Assembly: GCA_965116115.1 (NCBI GenBank)
Contig: OZ220486.1
Coordinates: 1,364,001-1,428,000 of the forward strand
Direction: 5' to 3'
Length of the DNA: 64,000 nt
Origin: JAPOXR01 sp965116115
GTDB taxonomy: Bacteria; Pseudomonadota; Alphaproteobacteria; Rhodobacterales; Rhodobacteraceae
Position numbers and translations under genes: made by a program. Shown here piece after piece: positions 1-9,404 of this stretch (its first letter is position 1; each line of letters opens with the position of its first letter). The notes beneath the pieces were generated by a model. The model had not been told where the DNA came from. It did no database searches and saw only the letters and a list, made by a program, of their open reading frames with translations.

Positions 1-59
1 TAGACGTGAATGCCCGGGCACATGTCAAAACCCAGCGTGACAAGTCAAATTTTTGGGTA

Positions 60-340
60 CAGGGCCTAAGCTGCGCAGCCGGTTAAAATCGCAGTTTGTT
101 CCCTGCTTGAGAGCGCCGGTTAAGGGAATCGGCCAGAGGCTGTCGCCGGATGACCATCAGGCTAGTCGGCACTGGCAAAGAACTCTTCTTCGAAAATCCG
201 CTGAAGCCCGCGCCGGTTATGGACATATTAGAGATGCTGCAGACCACCGAGCGCTTTCTCGATGTCGTTCCGCGATTTCGGATCGATTCATGGCAGACGG
301 CAGCCCGTCGGGTTTCGATCCGGCCTTGTCCCTTCTCTTT
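60..340 (-). pseudogene. Decayed N-terminal remnant of an ISNCY-type transposase
   Basis: Read on the minus strand, this stretch matches the first third of the nearly intact transposase gene that starts at 12385. One frame gives PKSRNDIEKALGGLQHL, against PKSRDDIENVLRGLQHL in the intact copy, and further downstream the DNA still encodes pieces matching RIFDEEFF and VLKQG. Stops and frameshifts interrupt it, and no C-terminal part is present before the window edge. It is a dead fragment of an element family that is also present elsewhere in this window. Confidence 0.75.
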
Positions 341-740
341 ATGCGTCTCGGAAAACTGGATGTTTTCAGGGTTTTCAGGGTTCTACTCCTCGGAGTCCGG
401 AGCGAACGGCTGGAGCGCGGCTTCAATTCATAAAGGGAAAACCTGTTCGGCGCGCATGCGGCGTTCGAACTGCCCGGCGGGGGGGGGGGGGCTGGTCAGG
501 GCCGGGTTTCGCCCGGTGCGGATACGACGCCCCTTCCTGCCGCTGGGCGCCGACACGAGGAAGGACACGACCGTCGCCGGCATGTGACCGTCTCGAATCG
601 CCATCTCGATGTGTTCGGGTTCATGCCGGAAGTCACGCTCCGCCATACCACGGGAAGAGCAATATCAATCTGAACAGCTATACGTGGACGGTCTTGGAAC
701 TCGGCGTGCGACGGTCATTCTGAGCTTATGGAAATTCCGT
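341..740. other. Non-coding stretch with a 13-G homopolymer
   Basis: No convincing gene is seen here. Minus-strand open frames (for example 428-646) have arginine- and proline-rich translations with no recognisable motif. A run of 13 G residues lies at 479-491. The stretch sits between an IS remnant and the end of the antiporter gene and is probably eroded mobile DNA. Confidence 0.5.
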
Positions 741-2693
741 TTAACTCTCGCCGCCGGGTTTCGGCTCTTTGTCTTTTTGTCCTTCCGGCGGACCTTCCCG
801 TTTCCCACTGGCCTGCTGCGGGATCGTTTCGCTGCCGATGCCGGAAACCCCGGTCCCGGTATTGAACCGGGTGGCGCCGAGATCCATCTCGCTGTTGATC
901 TCGCGAACGCGGGCGATGTAGTCTTCGTTTTCCTCAATCGGAATATCGGGATCCCAGACGAGGGCCAGTTCGCGGGTGGCGTTGCGGTCGAACTGGTAAA
1001 ATGCGTGCGTGCGCCGGTGCGCCTCGTCTTCGGGAATACCCATGTGCTGCAGAATGTAGCGTCCTGCCCGCAGAGAACTGTCGAATGTCTCGCGGATGAT
1101 CGCGCTGGCTCCCGCCTTGTACAGATCAAACGCATGAACCCGGTCAAAGGCGCGGGAGATGATAAACAGATCCGGTCGGCGCCGGCGCGCCAAGCGGACG
1201 ATTTCAGTCGCCTTTTTCGGATCGTCTATCGCGATGACAAGCGCCTCTGCGGAATTCAGGCCGGCCGCCTGCAGAAGTTCGGGCCGGGCCGGGTCGCCGA
1301 GATACGCCTTGACGCCGAACCGCCGGAGACGCGTGATTGTGCCGATATCGGCGTCAAGCACCGTGGTGCGGATCTCGTTCGCATCTATGAGTTGGTTGAC
1401 CACCTGTCCGAATCTGCCGACGCCGGCGATGATGACTGGTCCTTGGCGCGCCACATCTTCGTCCGGCGCACGGTCCACCGGATCGCCGATCCGCTTGGCG
1501 AGGTAGTCGTAAGCGATGAACATGGCAGGCGTCAGAATCATCGAGAAGGCGACAGCGAGCAGCAGGATTTCCGACAGTTCATCCGTGACGACGCTGGTCT
1601 GCGCCATGAAATTTATGAGCACCAGTCCGAATTCACCCGCCTGCGCCAGCCCGAGCGTGAACAGCCATTGGTCGCGGCCCTTGATCGAGAACAGCAGCGC
1701 CAGCACGAAAAGAACCGTGAATTTGATCATGATCATGCCGACGGTGATTCCGATGACCGCAGGAAAATGGTTTTTCAAAACGATGAAATCCATCGTGGCC
1801 CCGACCATGAGAAAAAACAGGCCGAGGAGCAGTCCCTTGAACGGCTCGATATTCGACTCCATTTCGTGGCGGAATTCTGAATTCGCGAGCACGACGCCTG
1901 CAAGGAAGGTGCCGAGAGCGGGAGACAGGCCGACGAGTTTCATCAGCAGGGCGGTGCCGATCACGAGAAGCAGAGTCGCAGCTGTTGAAATCTCCATCAG
2001 ACGGGCGGAAGTGACGTAGCGGAACAGCGGATGAACAAGAAAATGTCCTCCGACGATGATGAACAGAATCGATCCCAGCATCACCCCGGCCACGCCCCAG
2101 CCCGGCAGCTGTTCAACGATTGTCCATGCTTGTTCCGGCTCCGCGCCGCGGGAATCGCCCTCTGCCGGTTGAGTTCCGGCTCCGGCCGCCAGAAACGGCA
2201 GGATCACCAGCATCGGTATGACGGCCACGTCCTGCGTAAGAAGCACGGACAGCGTGTATCTGCCGCCATTGGTCTGGGTGAGTCCTTTCTCGGACAGCGT
2301 CTGCAGGACCATTGCCGTGGACGACAGCGCCAGAGTCATGCCGATTGCCAGCGCGGTCTGCCAAGCGAGGCCCAGAAACATGCCCGCTCCTGTGATCGCG
2401 GCCGTGGTGAGGCCGATCTGCAGACCGCCGAGACCAATGAGTTTGTCCCGCATTCCCCACAGCGTGCGCGGCTGCATTTCAAGTCCGATCACGAACAGCA
2501 GCATCACGACGCCGAACTCGGCGAAGTCGCGGATTTCATGCGCGCCGTGGCCGATCACCCCGATGATCTGGCCAACGAAAATTCCAGCCAAAAGATAACC
2601 CAGAACCGACCCCAGTCCAGCGCGGCGGGCGATGGGAACCGCCAGGACAGTCGCCGACAAAAAAATCGTTGCCAATACGAAAAAGGATTCCAT
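741..2693 (-). CDS. Kef-type monovalent cation:proton antiporter (CPA2 family) with RCK/TrkA-N domain
   Basis: A 650-residue inner-membrane transporter predicted to exchange K+ or Na+ for protons. Residues 1 to about 395 hold roughly a dozen hydrophobic segments typical of the Na+/H+ exchanger fold, including the family-typical region VMLLFVIGLEMQPRTLW and the segment GLAQAGEFGLVLINF. A Rossmann nucleotide-binding RCK domain follows from about residue 415, with the dinucleotide motif GVGRFGQ. The hydrophilic tail (about residues 600-650) is rich in Gly, Pro, Lys and Glu. No glutathione-system partner (KefF/KefG) is adjacent, so KefB or KefC cannot be assigned; cation specificity is unknown. 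It is a single gene transcribed away from the Sel1 gene. Confidence 0.9.
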   Translation of the reverse strand: MESFFVLATIFLSATVLAVPIARRAGLGSVLGYLLAGIFVGQIIGVIGHGAHEIRDFAEFGVVMLLFVIGLEMQPRTLWGMRDKLIGLGGLQIGLTTAAITGAGMFLGLAWQTALAIGMTLALSSTAMVLQTLSEKGLTQTNGGRYTLSVLLTQDVAVIPMLVILPFLAAGAGTQPAEGDSRGAEPEQAWTIVEQLPGWGVAGVMLGSILFIIVGGHFLVHPLFRYVTSARLMEISTAATLLLVIGTALLMKLVGLSPALGTFLAGVVLANSEFRHEMESNIEPFKGLLLGLFFLMVGATMDFIVLKNHFPAVIGITVGMIMIKFTVLFVLALLFSIKGRDQWLFTLGLAQAGEFGLVLINFMAQTSVVTDELSEILLLAVAFSMILTPAMFIAYDYLAKRIGDPVDRAPDEDVARQGPVIIAGVGRFGQVVNQLIDANEIRTTVLDADIGTITRLRRFGVKAYLGDPARPELLQAAGLNSAEALVIAIDDPKKATEIVRLARRRRPDLFIISRAFDRVHAFDLYKAGASAIIRETFDSSLRAGRYILQHMGIPEDEAHRRTHAFYQFDRNATRELALVWDPDIPIEENEDYIARVREINSEMDLGATRFNTGTGVSGIGSETIPQQASGKREGPPEGQKDKEPKPGGES

Positions 2694-3251
2694 GGTTCAC
2701 TATAATGGAATCAGCGGCGGAAAGTCTTGCTTAGCTTGATCCAATGACTGGCCTGAAATCGTGAATGTGTTGCAGTCGGGACAGGATACAGGACAAGCGC
2801 TGCGATTTGCCACCATCCAAGCGGTCTTATAATTTGCCGGGGCGCAACGTCGGAAATTCATATGCGAACATCTTTCAGATAAGTGAACAGTCTCTGGCCA
2901 TGAGGTGTTTTTCCACGGGAAGCGGCCATTTCATCCAGGCCCGTACCCTTCTCAGCGTTTTCGGCGGATCGGGGCCGCGGTGTCTCCGGACAGCGCATCG
3001 CGCGGCGGAGAGCCGGAATCCCTGTTTTCGGGACATGATGGCCGCTCCGCGATGGCGGCGCGGACGCGCCTGCGGCTCTGCTTCTCGTGGAACCGATGAC
3101 TTTGCCGAATGCCGGGCCGGACTGCCGAAAATGTCAGTGAGAGGAGTTGTTGACTTGGAAGACAGTTGTGGGATTAGGGCAACAGGGGGCGGTGTCTTGA
3201 GTTTTCCGAAGGGATTCCCGGACGGCTGAAACTGTCCCGGGACTTTGCGAT
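2694..3251. other. Intergenic region between divergent antiporter and Sel1-repeat genes
   Basis: This 558-bp stretch separates two divergent genes. The open frames inside (for example 2765-3229 on the plus strand) translate to cysteine-, arginine- and serine-rich sequence with no motif and no ribosome-binding site, so they are not called. It presumably carries both promoters, but no clear -35/-10 pair stands out. Confidence 0.4.
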
Positions 3252-4094
3252 TTGCCTTTGTCAAGAACATACCGCAAGCTGGCTCGCTCAGTTTCAGCGG
3301 CTTTGGCGTCAGTGATCCTGCCAGCTGTGTTTACAGGACCGGCCAGCGCGGATTTTGAGGCAGGATGGATCGCCTATGTGGGCGGCGACTATCCGTCCGC
3401 CTTTTTTGAATGGCTGCCGCTGGCCGAACAGGGACATGCCCCCGCGCAGTTGAATATCGGCCTGATGCTCGACCGGGGGCTGGGAGTCGGCGAGGATGAT
3501 GCGCGTGCGGCCGAATGGTTCAGACGCGCAGCTGAGCGGAACTATTCTCCGGCTCTGTACAATCTCGGTGTGATGTACCGGGAAGGACGCGGTGTCAGTG
3601 AGGACGACGAACAAGCGGTTGAACTGTTCCGCAGGGCCGCCGATCTCGGCGATTCATTCGGAGAGTTCGCGCTTGGGCTGGCTTATTTGAATGGCGAAGG
3701 CGTCAGTGCGGATAAAGAAGAGGGTCTGATCTGGATCAGGCTGGCGGCAGAGCACGGAAATTCTGTTGCCATGTACGAGCTCGGGGAGCTGCACGAGAAC
3801 GGCCGGTTCGTGGGCAGAGACATTTCCAAAGCCGTGGAATTTTATCGTGAAGCCGCCGAAAGCGGCGTCGCCCGCGCAAGCTACCGGCTGGGGGTCATTT
3901 ATTCCAGAGGCGCGGGAGTCGCGGCGGATCCGGTCCAAGGCTATGTCTGGTTCAGTCTGGCGGAAGAACGGGGGCACAGCGCTGCCAAGTCCGCATTGAA
4001 GATTCTCCGCCTCGCGTTATCCGAAGACCAGCTGGCCGAAGCAGAATCACTCCGGGATTCCCTGATCGGGCCGGGCGGGGCCCGGGAACCCTGA
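3252..4094 (+). CDS. Secreted Sel1-like (TPR) repeat protein
   Basis: A 280-residue protein starting with a TTG codon. A signal peptide is visible: a basic start (SRTYRKLARS) followed by the hydrophobic stretch ending near residue 33 at PASA. The remainder is about six Sel1-type helical repeats with the recurring pattern A...LG..Y..G.GV..D...A..WF..AAE.G. Such proteins act as scaffolds for protein complexes, and many sit in the periplasm; no specific partner can be inferred. The TTG start has no good Shine-Dalgarno, but the signal peptide begins at once, which supports it. The following 470 bp contain no gene. Confidence 0.85.
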   Translation: MPLSRTYRKLARSVSAALASVILPAVFTGPASADFEAGWIAYVGGDYPSAFFEWLPLAEQGHAPAQLNIGLMLDRGLGVGEDDARAAEWFRRAAERNYSPALYNLGVMYREGRGVSEDDEQAVELFRRAADLGDSFGEFALGLAYLNGEGVSADKEEGLIWIRLAAEHGNSVAMYELGELHENGRFVGRDISKAVEFYREAAESGVARASYRLGVIYSRGAGVAADPVQGYVWFSLAEERGHSAAKSALKILRLALSEDQLAEAESLRDSLIGPGGAREP

Positions 4095-4565
4095 CACAAC
4101 CGGTTGCTTTCCAGCGCCGGGACATCCCCACTGAAAAATGACGAAGAGCGACCTGTCCGTACGGAAAGCAGAGAAAGGGAGACGTCTTCGAAGCGCTGCC
4201 GGCAGTTCTTCCGCTGGTTTCAGGCAGATTGCTCCGGCCCTGTTTCTGCTCGGGCCTTGCCGCTGCCGCTGATGCCGGAACCGCTGAAAGTGCTGAGGAT
4301 GCGAGTTTCTCCGTCCATTGCCGCTGCATCCCCGGGCTGCCCGCGCCGCGGTTCCGCCGAACACAAAATATATAACCGGGAAGGCGGGATGATTGCTGAA
4401 AACCGTGTTTTGACAGGGAAAGCCCGATTCATTGATCCGGTCGCTTGCAAAGGTGCGGCCGTAAATGTAGGAGCGATTCCTCTTAATCGGCATGAGATGC
4501 CGATTGCGGACAGAGAATTACGGCGGAATAAATGCGGACCCGCGCGTCCGGATAGCAGACGGCTG
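4095..4565. other. Leader region upstream of the amino acid ABC transporter
   Basis: This 471-bp interval precedes the ATPase gene. The reading frame of the ATPase stays open backwards to 4104, but the translation before residue MDERSP does not resemble an ABC protein and is taken as untranslated. An AT-rich patch (aaaatatataac, about 4365-4376) is the best -10-like site. No riboswitch was recognised. Confidence 0.4.
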
Positions 4566-5312
4566 ATGGACGAGCGAAGCCCGATAATTGAAATCCGCGG
4601 CTTGGACAAGCGTTTTGGAAAATTCCACGCGCTGTCCGATGTCCACCTTGTGGTGCGAACGGGCGAAAAAGTCGTGATCTGCGGTCCGTCCGGTTCCGGC
4701 AAGTCGACGCTGATCCGATGCATCAACCGGCTTGAAGAGCATTCTTCCGGCCAGCTGTTCGTGGACGGAGTCGAACTGACGGAGGAAACCGGCAATATCC
4801 GCAGCCTCCGGATGGAAGTCGGTATGGTGTTTCAGCAATTCAACCTGTTTCCCCATCTGACTGTGCTCGAAAACCTGACAGTTGGCCCGCGCCGGGTCCG
4901 CAAATTGTCGAGATCCGATGCCGAGGAGCGTGCCCGGCAATACCTGCGGCGGGTGCATATCCCGGAACAGGCCGAAAAATATCCCGCACAGCTCTCCGGC
5001 GGCCAACAGCAGCGGGTGGCGATCGCGCGGGCGCTGTGCATGGAGCCGAGAATCATGCTGTTCGATGAGCCGACGTCGGCTCTTGATCCCGAGATGATCA
5101 ATGAGGTTCTGGATGTCATGGCAGAACTGGCCGCAACCGGCATGACGATGATCTGCGTGACCCATGAGATGGGATTCGCCCGCAAAGTGGCGGACAAAAT
5201 GGTGTTCATGGAGGACGGCAGGATCTTGGAGTCAGCTCCTCCCGATCAGTTTTTCGAGAATCCGGAAAGCGAACGCTGCCGGATGTTTCTTGACAAGATT
5301 CTGGAGCATTGA
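4566..5312 (+). CDS. Polar amino acid ABC transporter, ATP-binding protein (GlnQ/AapP type)
   Basis: A 248-residue ATPase that energises amino acid import at the inner membrane. Visible motifs in order: Walker A GPSGSGKST (about residues 38-46), Q-loop in VFQQFNLFPHLTVLENL, signature LSGGQQQR, Walker B IMLFDEPTSALDP, and the switch His in VTHEMGFA. The ATG at 4566 is chosen because the conserved domain starts directly after it (IIEIRGLDKRFGKFHAL). The stop codon overlaps the start region of the first permease gene, indicating translational coupling. Substrate class (general L-amino acids, glutamate/glutamine or similar) is inferred from family only. Confidence 0.95.
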   Translation: MDERSPIIEIRGLDKRFGKFHALSDVHLVVRTGEKVVICGPSGSGKSTLIRCINRLEEHSSGQLFVDGVELTEETGNIRSLRMEVGMVFQQFNLFPHLTVLENLTVGPRRVRKLSRSDAEERARQYLRRVHIPEQAEKYPAQLSGGQQQRVAIARALCMEPRIMLFDEPTSALDPEMINEVLDVMAELAATGMTMICVTHEMGFARKVADKMVFMEDGRILESAPPDQFFENPESERCRMFLDKILEH

Positions 5313-6175
5313 GCCGGATGGCAGGTTCTTCGGGTGTTTGGGGTGCCGAAAAGATGCCGTCGTTCCGGATGCGCCGCCCGGCGCGGGCGCTGATTTCGAC
5401 GCTGAATTCAAGACCGGTTTCAGCAATTCTTTATCTGATTGTCATGTGGCTGCTCATCCGGATGTCTGTTTCCGGGGCCGAGGCCATGGGCTACAACTGG
5501 CAGTGGTACCGTGTTCCGCAATATATTTACGGGCTGACGGATGACGGCTTTCAGGCCGGCGAACTGGTGCTTGGTCTGGTGAAAACCGTTGACCTGTCTC
5601 TGCGCTCTTTTCTGCTCGCGTCCGCGCTGGGGCTTGTAATCGCCCTGCTTCGGCTGTCGTCGCTCGTGGTCGGTTCCGCGGTGGCCGCCGGTTTCCTGGA
5701 GTTTGTGAGAAACCTCCCGCTTCTCGTGCTGCTCTATCTTGTCTATTATGTGCTCGGCCCGATTTTCGGCTTTGACCGCTATGAGGCCTCGATCCTCTGC
5801 CTCGCGGTCTACCATTCTGTTTTGATTTCGGAGATTTTCCGCGCGGGAATTCTCGCCGTTCCGGCGGGGCAGTGGGAAGCCGCCCGGGCCGTCGGAATGT
5901 CAACAGCTCAATGTTACCGGTTCATCGTGATGCCGCAGTCGGTCAGGTTTACCCTGCCGCCGCTTATGGGCGAAGCCGTGCATCTGATCAAGAGTTCGGC
6001 AATCGTCAGCGTGGTCGCTGTCGCGGAACTCACGACAATAGGCCGCAACATCATCTCTGACACTTTCATGAGCTTTGAAATCTGGTTCACTGTGGCTGCA
6101 ATCTATCTTGCGGCCACTCTCATTCTTTCGATCTTCGTGACCCGGTTAGAAAAGAAATTCGCGGTCGCGGAATAG
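5309..6175 (+). CDS. Polar amino acid ABC transporter permease (HisM/GlnP family), first subunit
   Basis: An inner-membrane permease of about 285 residues. It has an N-terminal helix (about residues 38-55), a periplasmic segment containing YNWQWYRVPQY, and then the five-helix BPD_transp_1 core. The EAA loop is seen as QWEAARAVGMSTAQCYRFIVMPQSVR cut short here to its ATPase-contacting part EAARAVGM. The TTG at 5309 overlaps the ATPase stop; an ATG at 5318 is an equally plausible start. The second permease gene at about 7070 shares the same layout (YKWQWERIPNY), so the pair probably forms a heterodimeric channel. Confidence 0.92.
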   Translation: MSRMAGSSGVWGAEKMPSFRMRRPARALISTLNSRPVSAILYLIVMWLLIRMSVSGAEAMGYNWQWYRVPQYIYGLTDDGFQAGELVLGLVKTVDLSLRSFLLASALGLVIALLRLSSLVVGSAVAAGFLEFVRNLPLLVLLYLVYYVLGPIFGFDRYEASILCLAVYHSVLISEIFRAGILAVPAGQWEAARAVGMSTAQCYRFIVMPQSVRFTLPPLMGEAVHLIKSSAIVSVVAVAELTTIGRNIISDTFMSFEIWFTVAAIYLAATLILSIFVTRLEKKFAVAE

Positions 6176-6209
6176 TTTGTTTCCAGTCCAAAAATTGAAG
6201 GAGAATATC

Positions 6210-7034
6210 ATGGAACTGACACGACGGCATATCGGCGCGGCATTCGCCGGCCTGTTGGCGGCGGGACTGGCTCTGCCCGGACTGGCGCAGAGCACAACGC
6301 AGTCGCTCTCCGGCGAAAGCGTGATTGAAACCATAAAGAAACGCGGCGTCATCAAGATCGGTTTGTCGCTGTTCGTGCCTTGGTCGATGCGCGATAAGAA
6401 CGGCGATCTCGTCGGATTTGAACTTGATGTCGGCAGAAAACTCGCCGAGGACATGGGCGTCGAGCCGGAATTCATTCCGACATCCTGGGACGGCATCATC
6501 CCCGCTCTGGTCGCCGGGAAATTTGATGTCATCATCAGCGGCATGTCGGTGACCGCGCAGCGCAACCTGACCGTCAATTTCACTGAGCCTTACGCCTATT
6601 CCGGTCAGGCCGTTCTGGCGAACCGGGAAATGACGGAAGGGTTCACGATGGAAGATTTCAACAGCGAGGACGTGATATTCACTGCCCGCCGCGGCGCGAC
6701 GCCGGCGGCGACGATTCCCGTCTTGTTCCCGAAAGCGCAGCTTCTGCAGTTCGACGAGGACGGGGCCGCGACACAGGAGGTGCTGAACGGACGTGCCCAT
6801 GCCACCATGGGTTCAGAGCCGGCCGGCCCGTCTCGGGAGGCCAAACTTTATCCGGAAACCCTGTATGTGCCGTTCGACACGCTGTTTGATCCGCGCGGCG
6901 AGGCATTCGCGGTGCGCAAAGGCGATCCCGATGCGCTGAACTATTTCAACAACTGGATTTCGCAACACCAGCGCACCGGCTGGCTGGAAGAGCGCCACGA
7001 ATACTGGTTCACGACCGACGAATGGGAAAAGTGA
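6210..7034 (+). CDS. Amino acid ABC transporter substrate-binding protein
   Basis: A 274-residue periplasmic binding protein (SBP_bac_3 family). It starts at an ATG preceded by an AAGGAG ribosome-binding site. The signal peptide MELTRRHIGAAFAGL continues to a likely cleavage after LPGLA; the paired arginines could allow Tat export, though Sec export is also possible. Family motifs are visible: KKRGVIKIGLS, GDLVGFELDVGRKLAEDMG and WDGIIPALVAGKFDVIISGMS (shortened). It lies between the two permease genes and is followed by a strong hairpin, which fits the usual higher expression of binding proteins. Confidence 0.95.
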   Translation: MELTRRHIGAAFAGLLAAGLALPGLAQSTTQSLSGESVIETIKKRGVIKIGLSLFVPWSMRDKNGDLVGFELDVGRKLAEDMGVEPEFIPTSWDGIIPALVAGKFDVIISGMSVTAQRNLTVNFTEPYAYSGQAVLANREMTEGFTMEDFNSEDVIFTARRGATPAATIPVLFPKAQLLQFDEDGAATQEVLNGRAHATMGSEPAGPSREAKLYPETLYVPFDTLFDPRGEAFAVRKGDPDALNYFNNWISQHQRTGWLEERHEYWFTTDEWEK

Positions 7035-7060
7035 CCGCCGAAACACAGCAAAACTGAAAC

Positions 7061-7081
7061 GCCGGGCCGTTGCGGCCCGGC
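7061..7081 (+). terminator. Strong intercistronic hairpin after the binding-protein gene
   Basis: A perfect 9-bp stem GCCGGGCCG / CGGCCCGGC with a 3-nt TTG loop lies 26 bp after the binding-protein stop. It has no U-tract (GGTCTTCCT follows), so it is more likely an mRNA-stabilising or partial-attenuation element than a full terminator. It overlaps the most upstream possible start of the second permease. Confidence 0.55.
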
Positions 7082-7996
7082 GGTCTTCCTGACCGGTCTG
7101 CTCCTTTGCTGCGCTTAGGGCGGAAAAAACTGCATTGGGCGGATCTGCTGATCCTGGCCCTGCTGGTCTTTTGTTTCGGGTTCATCTGGCATCAGATCGA
7201 CGGCAGGCTGAACTACAAGTGGCAATGGGAACGGATACCCAACTATCTTTTCCGCTATGACGAGGAAGCGGGAAGGTGGGTCGCCAACGTCCTGATTCTC
7301 GGTTTCATCAGCACGGTCCGGATCAGCATTTACGCCAGTCTGCTGGCGGTCGTGTTCGGCGTCATTCTGGGAATCAGCCGCACGGCAAGGAATCTGGCCA
7401 TCCGAATGCTGGCGCGGACCTATCTGGAGCTTCTCCGCAACATCCCGCCGCTTGTGGTGATTTTCATCTTTTTTTTCTTCCTGTCGGAGCAGTTGATCAC
7501 CGCCCTCAATATCGAGAGCTGGGCTTATGCGGTCGCGCGGTCGGAAAATGCGGCGGTCTGGGAGTTCTTTTTCGGCGACATGCGCCGTTTCCCGTCGCTG
7601 ATTTCCGGCGTCATCGTTCTGGCGCTTTTCGAAAGCGCTTTTGTCGGGGAAATTATCCGCGCGGGCATAGAATCGGTGGATCGCGGGCAGCGGGAGGCGG
7701 CCCGTTCGCTGGGCATGAACCGGGTTGACGAGATGCGTTTCATCGTTCTGCCGCAGGCTTTCCGGAAAATTCTGCCGCCGCTCGCCAACCAGTTCATTTC
7801 CTTGATCAAGGACAGCGCGATCATTTCCCTGATCTCTGTTCAGGACCTGACGCTGCGGGCCGTGGAGCTCGCTAACTCAACGCGTATGCTTTTCGAGACT
7901 TGGATAACCGCAGCGGCCCTGTATTTCGGGCTGTGCTTCAGCCTGTCGCTGTTATTCCGCCGGCTCGAGGCCCGATCCCGGCGGGTTCGTCACTGA
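7070..7996 (+). CDS. Polar amino acid ABC transporter permease, second subunit
   Basis: An inner-membrane permease of up to 308 residues with an N-terminal helix, a periplasmic loop holding YKWQWERIPNY, and a BPD_transp_1 core carrying the EAA motif REAARSLGMNRVDEMRF (shortened). The start is uncertain: the farthest in-frame start is TTG at 7070, inside a hairpin, and a TTG at 7106 is also possible; no clear ribosome-binding site is seen. It closes the ATPase-permease-binding protein-permease operon. Confidence 0.9.
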   Translation: MRPGGLPDRSAPLLRLGRKKLHWADLLILALLVFCFGFIWHQIDGRLNYKWQWERIPNYLFRYDEEAGRWVANVLILGFISTVRISIYASLLAVVFGVILGISRTARNLAIRMLARTYLELLRNIPPLVVIFIFFFFLSEQLITALNIESWAYAVARSENAAVWEFFFGDMRRFPSLISGVIVLALFESAFVGEIIRAGIESVDRGQREAARSLGMNRVDEMRFIVLPQAFRKILPPLANQFISLIKDSAIISLISVQDLTLRAVELANSTRMLFETWITAAALYFGLCFSLSLLFRRLEARSRRVRH

Positions 7997-8122
7997 CTTT
8001 TACGCCGATATCCTGTTTTCATCTCCCGCAGACTCCTGTTGCCACTTCCCAAGCTGATCACTGGCCGCAGCGAATGGCGGAAGAGTTTTACGCCGGCACC
8101 CGATCCCAGATAAATGCGCGGT

Positions 8123-8156
8123 GAATTCGTGCTTGCACGGAAAGTGTTTTTCTTAC
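8123..8156 (+). repeat. Solo copy of an IS terminal sequence
   Basis: The segment around ATTCGTGCTTGCACG and the following AAGTG...TTTCTTA closely repeats 12234-12265, which lies just upstream of the broken HTH/DDE transposase. Both contain the palindrome GTGCTTGCAC. It is interpreted as a stranded end of that element. Confidence 0.5.
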
Positions 8157-8172
8157 GCCGCCTTACAACTAT

Positions 8173-9323
8173 GAAATGCATCACTGGGTTCAGCCAGCGG
8201 CTCTCTGTCAGAATCAAGCTTTAGCAGAGGTCGCAGATACCCCGCAACTGCGTTTCCGGAGGCCACCGGTCGTGAGAAGGGCGGGAATCCGGCTGGATCC
8301 AGCCGCTGGCCGGGGTTGAGCGGCAGCCGGATCAGTTCAGCTCCGCCGCTTTCAAGCGATCCTCAGGCGGTTTCAGCGCGGGAGGAGGGGCGTCAAGGCT
8401 CATCCCTCCGGGGCCCGCCTCCGGAGCCTCGCGGAAAGCCTCCGCCGGGGTCTGGTAACCCGGGCGGCGGGGGCGGTCATTGAGCGCGTTTCGCACCCTC
8501 CCGATCTCGGCCGGAGCTGTCGTCGGGAAGTCCGTCGGTTTCGGAAGCTGTTCCCTTACCAGGCCGTTCGTATGCCCGCTCACCCCCGCCGCTGTGAACA
8601 GTACGGGCGGGCGCAGTGAAAGTCGGCGCCGAGAACCTGGGAGATCTCCGCATGCCCCGCGAATTCCTTGCCTTAATCAGCCGTGATCACATGCGTCATG
8701 CCGGACACCGGCCGCAGATGCTCGATGACCGCGGCCCCGACCAGAGACGATGTCCTTCTCTCAACCCGTTGAAGCAACGTGAATTTCGTTGCCCGGTCGA
8801 CAAGCGAAACCAGAGCTCCCTCGGTGCCGGACGCCGATGACCGTGTCCGCTTACCAGCCTCCCGCCCGGATCTTCTCCTCGGCGATCGCGGGCCGCTCGG
8901 ATATATCCCGCCGGCCGGGGATCACACCCCGCCCGGAGCCGTCCTAGCGGTTCCGCTTCCGCCCCCGCCGGCGGAGACGGCGGAACAGGCTTCCCCCCCG
9001 CAGCCCGGTCCGCATGGACGCAACGGTGAATCCATGTCGGACTCACCGTCATGATCCCCGCTTCCGCTGAGCGGCCCGAAGTCTGCCGCGGGCCTGTCCG
9101 CACATCAGACATTTCTCGATGATCCCCGGCGCATCGGCGACATCCTGCGGGGAACCGCTTTTTTCAGTGCCTGAAGCTGGCAAGAGTCAAATCAGGTCAA
9201 GCAGTTAAAGCTCGACGGTATGCGCTTCCCTCCGTTTTCATCATAGAGTATCGCACCCGCTTGATCCGCATATGACATGTGGATCCGCCTCAATCGCGGT
9301 CTGCAAATTAAGCGATGCATTTC
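8173..9323 (-). pseudogene. Degenerate IS30-family element, copy A
   Basis: An inactivated IS30-like element on the minus strand. The C-terminal part reads TNGLVREQLPKPTDFPTTAP then ALNDRPRRPGYQTPAEAF, typical of the IS30 integrase core C-terminus. Upstream parts (SPTWIHRCVHADRAAGG; ARDRRGEDPGG) are in shifted frames. The likely ends share an inverted repeat: GAAATGCATCAC at 8173-8184 and GCGATGCATTTC at 9312-9323. A second decayed copy lies inverted at 30688-31850. Several frameshifts make the gene non-functional. Confidence 0.8.
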
Positions 9324-9404
9324 GCAGTTTAATCGGCGAAGTGAAAAATCACTTGGCTGCTTACGCACAGGCGGCAGTTTTTGCAGCGGATGCTTGAGCA
9401 GCGT

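Noticed and set aside
2765..3229. A 154-codon frame between antiporter and Sel1 genes
   Set aside because: No ribosome-binding site, no motif, and composition unlike the neighbouring genes.
4104..4565. N-terminal extension of the ABC ATPase
   Set aside because: The frame is open, but the conserved domain starts right after the ATG at 4566 and the extension has no family resemblance.
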